From positions 83,592 through 147,591 of the forward strand of contig LAKY01000029.1 of the NCBI GenBank assembly GCA_000987045.1: DNA of 64,000 nt, given 5' to 3'. Every line of letters starts with the position of its first letter. Position 1 is the stretch's first letter. The position numbers and the translations under genes were made by a program. The notes beneath the pieces were generated by a model. That model was not told the origin of the DNA, did no database searches, and was given only the letters and a program-made list of their open reading frames with translations. Below, in pieces: positions 8,414-15,348 of this stretch. Source of the DNA: Clostridiales bacterium PH28_bin88. GTDB lineage: Bacteria; Bacillota; PH28-bin88.

Positions 8414-9859
8414 TTAGATATCTTCAGGAGCAAAAGGCATGCCAAGGAGGGCATCACGAATTGCCCCCAATACCGGGACAGAATTCTTCTTAACAGTAGA
8501 GATATAGCCCCTGATCCGGCAGAAGATCTGGGCGCCCTGCAAGGTGCGAAAACCACCGGAGATCTTCTGCTGGACCTTGGTCATGCGAATATCGCGTTCC
8601 GCCTGGTTGTTATCGAAGGGGACGCGAAAATCGTACATGAAGTTTAGCGTCTCCTGGCGGTGCTGATCCAGTCTTTCCACCAGGTTCCTGGCTTTGGTCT
8701 TTTTAGGTCTGCCCCGCTTGCCCTTGGGTTTTTCCTCGATTACTGAGGGGTTTTCCTCGTACCCGAGGGCGATGATGCATTGAAAGCGTGACTCGAAATC
8801 CATAAGCTGCTCCAGTTCCAGATGCGTCTTGGAATTCTCCTTTTGTTCATCCACCGCCGCCTTGATATCCAGGAGCAGATCTTTCATCTGCTGCGCCCAG
8901 GCCTGGTTCTCGTTTTCAACGATAGCGGTCAGTTCCCGCAGGTGATGGGCATTGCAGAGGGAATGGTCACAGGAGTATTTCAAGTAGGCTTTCCAAAAGT
9001 CGTGTTTGGCGATTCCCTTGTAAACGGGCAAGATCCCCATCTCGTCCATGGCGTCAGAGCCACGCTTGGGTTGGATGCTGTAATAGGTCAGGTCTGACGT
9101 ACTGGCCGTGTGTAACCAGTATGTTTTCCCTCCCACGCGGGAGCCGGTCTCGTCGCAGTGAATGACCGGAGAGTTTAAAAGTCCTTGCTTGATCTCCTGC
9201 TCGGTGTTGGCCAGGGCCTCGCTACAGGCCTGATTTGTGGCCAGCAGGGTGCCCTCGCTGATCGGTTGCCCGAAAAGGTCCGCAAACAGTTCCCTGATCC
9301 GGTCGTAGGGAAGGAGTTGGTACTGATTGAGATAGACGGCTAAGGCCTGGACTTCTGGGCCATATTGCACCGGCTGGGTCACTTTCTCGGGAAAGGAAGC
9401 CTTATTGCAAGTACCACAGACCTGGCAAGTCTTCATTTCCGCCCGGTGTTCGGTGACCAAAAGCTTCAGCGGCGGGATGTCAAATACCTGGCGTCTTTCA
9501 TAGTTGTCCACGGCTTGACCGGCAAGGAGCGTGCCGCATTCCCGGCAGCAATCTACCGTGTGTATCTGCACCTGGTCGGGGCAGTCTACCATCTTCAGGG
9601 TATGGCCGGGATGTCCCTTTTGCCCGCCGCTTTTCTTGCCGCTCTTTTCCCTGAGGCTTTTGGTTTTCTTCTTGAAGCCGTCGCTGGATGGGGGCTTGCT
9701 AGAGTTCCTACTGTTTTGGTTTAGCTGGTTTTCCAGTTGCTTGACCCTTGCCTCAAGGACGGCGACTTGTAGCTGGAAGCTTGCGATTAGGCCCTCCACC
9801 AAAGTGACCACCGCTTCAGGTCCCTGATTGTAAACAGCCAGGATCTCTTCCCGTTTCAC
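8414..9859 (-). CDS. IS66-family transposase (TnpC type)
   Basis: The 481-aa protein has the IS66 layout: N-terminal coiled coil (VLEARVKQLENQLNQNSRNS), KPPSSDG motif, zinc-finger-like cysteines (CRECGTLL, CQVCGTCNK), DDE catalytic core with VIHCDETGSRV and a later DNNQAERDIR segment carrying the final acidic residue. It lacks the TnpA/TnpB helpers of classical IS66 and instead is preceded by a DUF4338 gene. Translation starts at a GTG whose GTGA overlaps the stop of that gene, so the two are coupled. Confidence 0.93.
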   Translation of the reverse strand: MKREEILAVYNQGPEAVVTLVEGLIASFQLQVAVLEARVKQLENQLNQNSRNSSKPPSSDGFKKKTKSLREKSGKKSGGQKGHPGHTLKMVDCPDQVQIHTVDCCRECGTLLAGQAVDNYERRQVFDIPPLKLLVTEHRAEMKTCQVCGTCNKASFPEKVTQPVQYGPEVQALAVYLNQYQLLPYDRIRELFADLFGQPISEGTLLATNQACSEALANTEQEIKQGLLNSPVIHCDETGSRVGGKTYWLHTASTSDLTYYSIQPKRGSDAMDEMGILPVYKGIAKHDFWKAYLKYSCDHSLCNAHHLRELTAIVENENQAWAQQMKDLLLDIKAAVDEQKENSKTHLELEQLMDFESRFQCIIALGYEENPSVIEEKPKGKRGRPKKTKARNLVERLDQHRQETLNFMYDFRVPFDNNQAERDIRMTKVQQKISGGFRTLQGAQIFCRIRGYISTVKKNSVPVLGAIRDALLGMPFAPEDI

Positions 9860-10731
9860 TTAAGATCACCCCCGGGCAGGAGTTTTGCCAGGGGATACAG
9901 GTAAACGGCCTTGACAGGAACCTTTAAGCTGTGGCAGCGGTCGTTGCGGCTGCGGCCCTTGGTCAGGCCGACGTAGCGCCAGTTGGCCGCCTTGTAGCAG
10001 GTGCCCCGAAACTGCTTTTGATCTACGAAGGTCTCCAGAAGGAGCAGGCCATGGCCGTACTTCTCCTGCCAGTCTCCCAGGATGCGCCGGGAGATAAGCC
10101 CCAGGAGATGGCTGGCCAGGTGGGGAACCCTCACCCAGGGCAGGATCAAAAACCGGGTGTTGTTGGTGAGATAGGGCAGATGATCCATGCGGGTCTTTTT
10201 GTCCCAGCCGATGAAATCATCCCGCGCTGCACAGCTCCAAGCGGCGGAACCAAACAGCAGGCAGGCAAGGGGTCGGTCGTATCGGTCATACACCAGATAC
10301 TTCATGTTCTCGCCCACCGTGCCGTTAAAGCCCAGGTAGTGGTATCGAAACAGCAGGTGCTTGAACAGTTTCCAGGATGAGTGTCTGCTCTCGACTACTT
10401 CTACCCGTAAGGGCAGCAGGTCCTTCAATTTGCCTGTAATGGCGGTGGTAGAGTGAGGTACCTGGGTGATGGATGTTCTGTTCCCGCCCTGCTTAACGCC
10501 GGCAAATTTACGGGGCAGCACGATCTGCCCTTGCTGCTCTAACTTGAGCAGCAGGTCGCGGCAGGCCATATCCTTCATTTGCCCGACGGGAGAGTACCAG
10601 TTCCAGAGCCGGCAGAGTTCCCTTGACAGTCTTCTGCGGCTCCATGAAGGGTTGTCGGCGATTAGCTGTTTAACAGCCTGCACATGATTTTCGGTTATTT
10701 GTGTTACCCGGAATTCTGCTTCTGTTTTCAT
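9856..10731 (-). CDS. DruA-family (DUF4338) protein carried by the transposon
   Basis: This 291-aa protein matches the DUF4338 family, whose best-known member is DruA of the Druantia anti-phage system. Diagnostic stretches are RYHYLGFNGTVG, RFLILPWVRVPHLASHLLG, LLETFVDQKQFRGTCYKAAN and WRYVGLTKGRSRND. The N-terminal 130 residues are a shorter, helical region. No druB, druC, druD or druE gene is nearby, and the gene lies entirely between the transposon ends, so a transposition-related role is as likely as defence. Biochemical activity is unknown to me. Confidence 0.85.
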   Translation of the reverse strand: MKTEAEFRVTQITENHVQAVKQLIADNPSWSRRRLSRELCRLWNWYSPVGQMKDMACRDLLLKLEQQGQIVLPRKFAGVKQGGNRTSITQVPHSTTAITGKLKDLLPLRVEVVESRHSSWKLFKHLLFRYHYLGFNGTVGENMKYLVYDRYDRPLACLLFGSAAWSCAARDDFIGWDKKTRMDHLPYLTNNTRFLILPWVRVPHLASHLLGLISRRILGDWQEKYGHGLLLLETFVDQKQFRGTCYKAANWRYVGLTKGRSRNDRCHSLKVPVKAVYLYPLAKLLPGGDLK

Positions 10732-10813
10732 GTCTTCATTCTACATGAAAAGCAGTGCAGAGTCCAGCATTATTTTCCAATCCAGTGGGGTGGCTGAGTA
10801 GTTACATTGATTT

Positions 10814-10908
10814 TACAAAGAAGTGAACCGGGAAAGGGGCTTTATTCTTATGTGCAGGATGTCAGGTTTACAGTCGATTACTCTCATTCGGTGCCATTCC
10901 TATTGTGA
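10814..10908 (+). pseudogene. Unknown gene copy B, 3' part, after the transposon
   Basis: Continuing the frame of 8225-8375 across the excised transposon gives LQRSEPGKGLYSYVQDVRFT and a stop TGA at 10906-10908. DNA identity with copy A (3983-4055) is high, with GTGAACCGG, AAGGGGCTT and ATGTGCAGGATGTCAGGTTTA shared. Similarity ends at about 10885, where nitrogenase-like sequence begins. Confidence 0.6.
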
Positions 10909-11264
10909 AAGAAATTTCCTCCAACTCCCACGAAACAAAGGCATCATATTCACCCTTGTTAAATATGATGAAGGTCTACAATCCCGGGCTGATCGGTGTG
11001 TTTACCACCTGCCTGGCCGACCCCAGCGAGTAATCGCCACGCTGGCCCGCAAGAAAGGAGGCCGACTTTTCCGGCATCCGGGCCACGAGCAGAAAAATGC
11101 GGGCCAACATCGCCATTGGCCCCTCGGGCGGCAAGTACCTGACGGAAAAAGAGGGTATCCCCCTGGTGAGAATGGGCTTTCCCATCCACGACCGGGTCGG
11201 CGGCCAGCGGTTGTTATCCGTGGGATATGTGGGGACAACCATGTTCCTGGACCGGGTTCACTAG
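10888..11264 (+). pseudogene. Nitrogenase component 1-type relic (NifK/AnfK/NifN-like)
   Basis: Two pieces are visible in different frames. The first contains NMMKVYNPGLIGVFTTCLAD, resembling the L-I-G-V-x-T-T-C-L segment around a cluster cysteine of nitrogenase beta-type subunits. It stops at about 11030. The second (about 11064-11264) contains GKYLTEKEGIPLVRMGFPIH and DRVGGQRLLSVGYVGTTMFL, the typical C-terminal region of NifK/NifN-type proteins, and stops at TAG 11262-11264. Several hundred residues between them are lost. The AnfO-like relic directly downstream suggests an iron-only nitrogenase locus as the source. Confidence 0.65.
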
Positions 11265-11488
11265 ATGGAATTTTTGCAGGGCGGAGACCGGCGTGAGCAC
11301 CTCGCTGGTGACGCCCGGCCTGCTTTCATGCTGCTGGAAAACAAGTACAGGCACTACCGGGCATCCATGTAGAACGGTAAACGAGAAAGGCAACGCAAAC
11401 CAGCTTGAGGCCGGGAACACCAAGAGGCAATATAAATTCGCCGTGGCCTCAAATACGGTCTCATGGAGGGAAGGTAGGACGGTTATCA

Positions 11489-11672
11489 ATGCATCATGAT
11501 ATTGCGGTATACGTAGGTGAGAACGGTGAGACGGCCACCCCGTTGCACCAAAACGGGATAATCAAAGTGTACAGAAAGAGGCAAGGAAACTGGAGCCTGT
11601 TAAGGGAAAAAGAGTTCGCCGTGGATTGCTTGAATTATCGACTTCGTGATGTTATAATCAATAAGCATACGC
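11489..11672 (+). pseudogene. AnfO-like protein, N-terminal relic
   Basis: The frame begins MHHDIAVYVGENGETA, then GIIKVYRKRQGNWSLLREKE. This resembles the N-terminus of AnfO-family proteins that accompany iron-only nitrogenase genes. After about 60 residues it runs into the selC promoter and tRNA sequence without a stop, so at least two thirds of the gene is gone. It lies behind the nitrogenase-like relic in the same direction, as in anf operons. Confidence 0.55.
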
Positions 11673-11770
11673 GGGGGTGGATTGGGCCTGGTGGCCTGCC
11701 TGGACTTCAAATCCAGTTGGCGCGCGGCGATCCCGGGCGTGGTGGGTTCGATTCCCACACACTCCCGCCA
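11673..11770 (+). tRNA. selC: tRNA-Sec (anticodon TCA)
   Basis: A 98-nt tRNA has the long variable arm of tRNA-Sec. The anticodon stem-loop is CTGGACTTCAAATCCAG with anticodon TCA. The T arm is GTGGGTTCGATTCCCAC. The acceptor 5' strand GGGGGTG pairs with CACTCCC, followed by discriminator G and an encoded CCA (11768-11770). It is the substrate of SelA/SelB at the window start. Its distance from selB, and the integrase relic beside it, suggest use of its 3' end as an integration site. Confidence 0.95.
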
Positions 11771-11789
11771 AATAAATCGAGAAATACGA

Positions 11790-11833
11790 GCACTTTCCTT
11801 CAGCGAATATTGTGGAGGGAAAGTGCTCTTCCT
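11790..11833 (+). terminator. Rho-independent terminator after selC
   Basis: GCACTTTCCT (11790-11799) pairs with AGGGAAAGTGC (11816-11826) and is followed by TCTTCCTTTT. Confidence 0.7.
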
Positions 11834-11894
11834 TTTACGACGATGTTCAGCTTACAGCCAGCAAACAATATCGTAAATCAGGCCTCTTAAAGCC

Positions 11895-12221
11895 TTATGG
11901 AGCCTGCTTTTTATTGAACAGAACATCGTTGAGCCTACTGGCTGCGAAACGAACGGTCCGCGGCGACAGGCCACCTTTGCCATCACATCTTCCGTTTTTA
12001 AGTGCCGTGGTACAGTAGCTTTGGATGTGAATGGGCTGCAGCTTTGTCAAGCGGATGTTGCCGAGCTTGGGAATTAGATGTTTAGTTACTATAACTTCGT
12101 AGCTGTTGTAAGTCTGGGGAGTTAAATTCGGCTTTGCATAATGATTTAGCCAACTGACCAGATACTCGCCCAATGTAATGTTTAAAGAAAAGCTTAAAAA
12201 CAAGGTGAAGTAACGGCACAA
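11895..12221 (-). pseudogene. Tyrosine integrase fragment beside selC
   Basis: The 108-aa frame holds a phage-integrase SAM-like core-binding domain: LGEYLVSWLNHYAKPNL, YEVIVTKHLIPKLGNIRLTKL, and LSPRTVRFAASRLNDVLFNK. The catalytic domain with the R-H-R-Y residues is missing and the N-terminal arm is scrambled. The fragment ends 125 bases from the tRNA-Sec 3' end and is transcribed towards it, a common layout for elements integrated at tRNA genes. Confidence 0.75.
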
Positions 12222-12290
12222 TTACAAATCCCCCTTTGGCTAAAAAAGTTAATGGGTTTCCCTGAGCTAAAATATCTCCACCATCACTAC

Positions 12291-12336
12291 AACCTCCACC
12301 AGATGCTAGTTATAGGCCTTTTCCGGTGGAGGTTTT
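12291..12336 (+). terminator. Hairpin terminator, possibly bidirectional
   Basis: AACCTCCACC (12291-12300) pairs with GGTGGAGGTTTT (12325-12336), giving A-rich and T-rich flanks on both strands. Confidence 0.55.
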
Positions 12337-12515
12337 ACATTTTGAGGCATTAAGTAATCAACCAGAGTTATGGAGCACGAGGGTTATGCATTATCCCTGG
12401 CTCGGTCTCCTGCTTCAACTACACGAGCGAGGTTCGTTGTCAAGGGTGTTTCGGCGCCAATGGCAAAACCCACTGCAGTAACTTTGCAAAGTGGAGAGAA
12501 AGCGATTCAGGGATG

Positions 12516-12524
12516 TGTTATAAT
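12516..12524 (+). promoter_or_regulatory. Extended -10 promoter of the Doc-type module
   Basis: TGTTATAAT is a perfect TATAAT with an upstream TG, an extended -10. No good -35 lies 17 bases upstream. It is 57 bases before the antitoxin start. Confidence 0.5.
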
Positions 12525-12580
12525 GTGATTAGAGAATGGTGTGGAGCGAAATTGGGATAAAAAAAGGAGGAATTTAACAA

Positions 12581-12763
12581 ATGGGTGTGAACAGCAATAT
12601 AGAACGGTTGAAGGCTGAAGTGGAATCCCTGTCGAAGGAAGAGGTGACGGAGTTACTTGCGCACATTAAAAACAAGTTTGACATTGAAGTCCCCGACTGG
12701 TTGACTGTCGGCAGGCGCTTCATTGAGAAAAACAAGGAGGCATTGGAGGATCTGGCCAAGTGA
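12581..12763 (+). CDS. Small antitoxin partner of the Doc-like toxin
   Basis: This 60-aa protein (MGVNSNIERLKAEVESLSK ... DWLTVGRRFIEKNKEALED) is acidic and helical. ATG follows AAAGGAGG. Its stop overlaps the start of the Doc-like gene (GTGA), as is usual for antitoxin-toxin pairs. It is not a clear Phd/AbrB/MazE family member. The antitoxin role is inferred from position and size. Confidence 0.65.
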   Translation: MGVNSNIERLKAEVESLSKEEVTELLAHIKNKFDIEVPDWLTVGRRFIEKNKEALEDLAK

Positions 12764-13158
12764 AGTATCCCAGCCTAGAGGTGGTACTAGCCCTCCACGA
12801 GGAAATAATAGCCCGGACGGGTGGCGTGTCCGGACTCCGGGACATGGCCCTGCTGGAATCGGCTCTAGCTCGGCCACAAGGCACCTTTGATGGCCGAGAT
12901 CTGTACCCAACCTTGTTCTCGAAAGCCGCATGTCTAATGCATAGCCTGATCCTGAATCACGCATTTCTTGACGGGAACAAGCGCATAGGTGTTGTTATTG
13001 CCGGCACCTTGCTCGCGATGAATGGTTATCAACTTGAGGTGGAGCGCCAGGAAATGGTTTCCTTTGCCTTGAGCGTCGCGGAAGGAAAGCGAACCGTTGA
13101 GGGAATAGCCGCTTGGCTGGAGGCACATAGCAAGCAGTGTTGGCTAGAAGAGAGCTAA
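12760..13158 (+). CDS. Doc-type Fic-fold toxin (death on curing)
   Basis: The 132-aa protein shows the Doc layout: N-terminal YPSLEVVLALHEEIIARTGG, GLRDMALLESALARPQGTFD, and the catalytic motif HAFLDGNKRIG (HxFxxGNKR, about residues 66-76). Doc toxins phosphorylate EF-Tu. The GTG start overlaps the antitoxin stop. The pair looks intact and is probably a plasmid- or element-derived maintenance module within the mobile region. Confidence 0.88.
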   Translation: MKYPSLEVVLALHEEIIARTGGVSGLRDMALLESALARPQGTFDGRDLYPTLFSKAACLMHSLILNHAFLDGNKRIGVVIAGTLLAMNGYQLEVERQEMVSFALSVAEGKRTVEGIAAWLEAHSKQCWLEES

Positions 13159-13241
13159 CCTGATAGGGCTAGATGAAGCAGGAACCAACGATTCGTTCGG
13201 CCAGGAAGCCCCTTCCTCAGCGAAGCGAAGGGAGGGGTAGT

Positions 13242-14288
13242 TCACTTAATATCAGTACTTCTCCACCTGGCGTTCCTTCCAGGTACTATGCATTCTACCA
13301 GCCCCTCGTTTTTAAGCGATGCCAAAACCCTGTTTATTGTCGGCCTGCTCACGTTAGGGCAGGCGCGTTCTATATCCTGCACTGTAAAATCACTGAGGAA
13401 GTGTAGTATCGTATCCCGGACCATAGCTGTTTTGGAGCCTCTTTGGTTTTCGACAAGATTGACGCGGTCCTCCAGTTCTTTATAGGCGGCGACTAACGTA
13501 CCGAGGGAATACTCCAGCCAAGGGACTGGATCATGTTCCTCTTCATGCCAGCCCTGAGACGACTTGTAAAGAGTGTCGTAGTAAGACTCTTTGCTGTCTT
13601 CGATAATACGTTCTAACGAGATGTATCTACCAACCTCAAAGCCGGCCTGGTAAAGAAGCAGCAACGTCAACAGCCTGGACATGCGGCCGTTGCCGTCGGC
13701 AAATGGATGAATGCAGAGGAAATCCAGGACGAAGCTAAAAAGTAATAACAGCTCTTCCATTTCCCCTTTTTCACGAGAAGTTCGTAAGCCAGAACATAGT
13801 TCATCCATATACTGTGGAACTACGAACGCTTTTACAGGAACATATCTCACTCGTTTCGATCCATCCGGCAATCTTTCCTCAATAATGTTGTCGGTAGCCT
13901 TCCATTTTCCACCTTCCTGGGGTAGATATTTGTAAAGATCGCGGTGGAGCTGCAGGATGGTTGGCGGTTTTACGGGAATATCATGAGCAGACGTATGAAT
14001 AGTGGCCAGCACGTCCCGGTATCCAGATATTTCTGCTTCGCTTCTGGTTAGCGGGATAGCTTTTCGTGTCATCAGTTCCTTCAATTTTTGGTTTGAAATC
14101 TTGATGCCTTCAATACGGTTTGACGATTCTGTGCTTTGTACGACGGCCATTTCCTGTAGGGTGTTTAATACCTCGGGTGACCGGTCCTGGTAAAGCTCCT
14201 GCTTCCCCTTATATTCGTTAATTTTTGCAATGGACTTAATTAGGGCCATGGGTATCTGTATCTTATCCAGCCTTTTGATAGATTGCAC
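13242..14288 (-). CDS. Fic family protein (AMP transferase type) with winged-helix end
   Basis: The 348-aa protein has an inhibitory helix with SSNRIEGI (about residues 55-62, class II [S/T]xxxE[G/N]). It then has the Fic core HPFADGNGRMSR near residue 195 and a C-terminal winged-helix region (VQDIERACPNVSRPTINRVL). Fic proteins of this class adenylylate target proteins and are silenced by their own inhibitory helix, so no separate antitoxin is needed. Three ATGATCAT palindromes lie just upstream, suggesting autoregulation through the DNA-binding end. It is convergent with the Doc module. Confidence 0.9.
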   Translation of the reverse strand: MQSIKRLDKIQIPMALIKSIAKINEYKGKQELYQDRSPEVLNTLQEMAVVQSTESSNRIEGIKISNQKLKELMTRKAIPLTRSEAEISGYRDVLATIHTSAHDIPVKPPTILQLHRDLYKYLPQEGGKWKATDNIIEERLPDGSKRVRYVPVKAFVVPQYMDELCSGLRTSREKGEMEELLLLFSFVLDFLCIHPFADGNGRMSRLLTLLLLYQAGFEVGRYISLERIIEDSKESYYDTLYKSSQGWHEEEHDPVPWLEYSLGTLVAAYKELEDRVNLVENQRGSKTAMVRDTILHFLSDFTVQDIERACPNVSRPTINRVLASLKNEGLVECIVPGRNARWRSTDIK

Positions 14289-14307
14289 TATGAATCACCT
14301 CACAAAT

Positions 14308-14356
14308 ATGATCATCCAGCTATTAAAAATGATCATTAATACGCTTACATGATCAT
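14308..14356 (-). promoter_or_regulatory. Triple ATGATCAT operator in the fic promoter
   Basis: The perfect palindrome ATGATCAT occurs at 14308-14315, 14329-14336 and 14349-14356. Start-to-start spacings are 21 and 20 bases, about two helical turns, so a bound factor would occupy one face of the DNA. It begins 20 bases upstream of the fic start. Confidence 0.6.
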
Positions 14357-14538
14357 ATTTTACCACAAATTACTATATTGTTTTACTAGTTAAGCCTAAA
14401 AAGTTCAACTATTTTTCTCTTGGGCCTTTTCGCACCGGCCACATAACACCCACCCAGTTTTCCAGATGCTTTTTTCCTTATTTTTATGCCTTTCTCCCGA
14501 GATACCATTACCGTCATATAACATGTTATAGGGATATC

Positions 14539-14577
14539 AAAAGGTCGTGCTGTTTGTAGAACTAGCACGACCTTTTT
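14539..14577. terminator. Bidirectional rho-independent terminator
   Basis: AAAAGGTCGTGCT (14539-14551) pairs with AGCACGACCTTTTT (14564-14577), giving T-runs on both strands between fic and the AbiEii-like gene. Confidence 0.75.
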
Positions 14578-14629
14578 GTAAAATACGGTTGCTTGGTGAT
14601 ACCGCGGCTGTTTATGCAACCAGAAAAGA

Positions 14630-15050
14630 TAACCACATCCCTGCCTCGTAAAGTTTCCGCCCGGTAGAAGAATTTTTTCACAATTATCTCTTCCGGCGTT
14701 TCGACCCGTACCGTCTTACTACCCAAATCCATGAGGGTCCATGGATTGCTCGTAAGAAAAGGAGCCAGGATAAAGTCTATTTCTCCTGCGGGGTATTTTA
14801 GTTTCAGGAAACTGGAGGCTTCAGTGTAACCGGAAATGTCCTCCCTTATTTTTTTGTTCAGACGAGGGGTGAGCAAAGTTAACAATTGAACATTGCGCAA
14901 AAAAAATCGATATCCACGCTTTCGCGGTGATGCAGGGAAATCGCCAATGCCGTCCCACCGCCGAAAGTCCATTCATCTCGCTCTATACCTGCGTCCTCCA
15001 GCATCTGGACCGCTTCCGTGAAAAGTTGGCACCAGAATTCATTGGGCATA
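14630..15050 (-). pseudogene. AbiEii-type nucleotidyltransferase toxin, frameshifted
   Basis: ATG 15050-15048 opens a frame with EWTFGGGTALAISLHH and RESVDIDFF, the nucleotidyltransferase signature of AbiEii/AbiGii toxins (GG and DxD-like). It hits a stop soon after a run of eight T (complement of 14899-14906). One extra T would join it to the next frame, LRNVQLLTLLTPRLNKKI ... ETPEEIIVKKFFYRAETLRG, which is the expected continuation. The C-terminus after GRDVV no longer matches and is probably truncated. The start overlaps the upstream gene stop by 12 bases, as in AbiE operons. Confidence 0.7.
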
Positions 15051-15317
15051 GCGAAGCATCTCCTCTAACTCCTGGTTGGGGTTAACATCTTTAATAAATT
15101 CCTCATAATATCTTTTTAACACGATGTCCGCTATCCCCAAGACGGCGGCAAACCTGTCAATATCTTGCACAGGAACATCAGTAAAGAAATTAAAGATCTG
15201 TCCTGTCCGTTCTGGGGGCAGCCTCATTGCTCCGATTATTTTAGCGAGTTCCTCCGCCTTCAAATGGTTTTTAGTTTGGGCGTTAATCACCGATTTTCGC
15301 GCTGGGTTAACCGTCAC
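15039..15317 (-). CDS. Putative antitoxin partner of the AbiEii-like gene
   Basis: The 92-aa frame ends QELEEMLRYAQ and overlaps the toxin start. It is helical and without recognisable motif. The likely start is a GTG giving VINAQTKNHLKAEELAKIIG; the track start GTG 15317 lies only about 30 bases from the adjacent IS. The IS insertion has probably removed or replaced the native promoter. The antitoxin role is inferred from position. Confidence 0.5.
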   Translation of the reverse strand: MTVNPARKSVINAQTKNHLKAEELAKIIGAMRLPPERTGQIFNFFTDVPVQDIDRFAAVLGIADIVLKRYYEEFIKDVNPNQELEEMLRYAQ

Positions 15318-15348
15318 AGAATATAAGATTCCCCCCGGCCGACCGGCG

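Larger units (their letters stand above)
8376..10805 (-). mobile_element. IS66-like transposon with DruA-family cargo
   Basis: The element is 2430 bp. Its ends are inverted repeats: GTAACTACTCAGGTCACC at 8376 against CTGAGTAGTTAC ending at 10805 (reverse complement GTAACTACTCAGCCACC). Direct 8-bp repeats ATTGATTT flank it at 8368-8375 and 10806-10813. An 8-bp target duplication is known for the IS66 family. Inside are two overlapping genes on the minus strand, a DruA-family gene followed by an IS66 transposase. Both genes are intact, the duplication is perfect and the terminal repeats agree well, so the insertion is young compared with its decayed surroundings. Confidence 0.9.
12222..12580 (+). 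other. Intergenic spacer with terminator and promoter
   Basis: The spacer holds a strong hairpin at 12291-12336 and an extended -10 promoter at 12516-12524 for the downstream toxin-antitoxin pair. I see no gene in the remainder. Confidence 0.5.

Noticed and set aside
9856-10731. A complete Druantia defence system
   Set aside because: Only the DruA-like gene is present; druB to druE are absent and the gene is bounded by transposon ends.
10823-11296. 157-aa frame after the transposon
   Set aside because: It is a composite, out-of-frame reading of copy B and the nitrogenase relic, whose recognisable motifs lie in other frames.
11405-11890. 161-aa frame reading through selC
   Set aside because: Only its first part after 11489 is AnfO-like; the remainder translates the tRNA gene and its terminator.
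14386-14619. 77-aa minus-strand frame between fic and the AbiEii-like gene
   Set aside because: It spans a strong bidirectional terminator and has no family resemblance.
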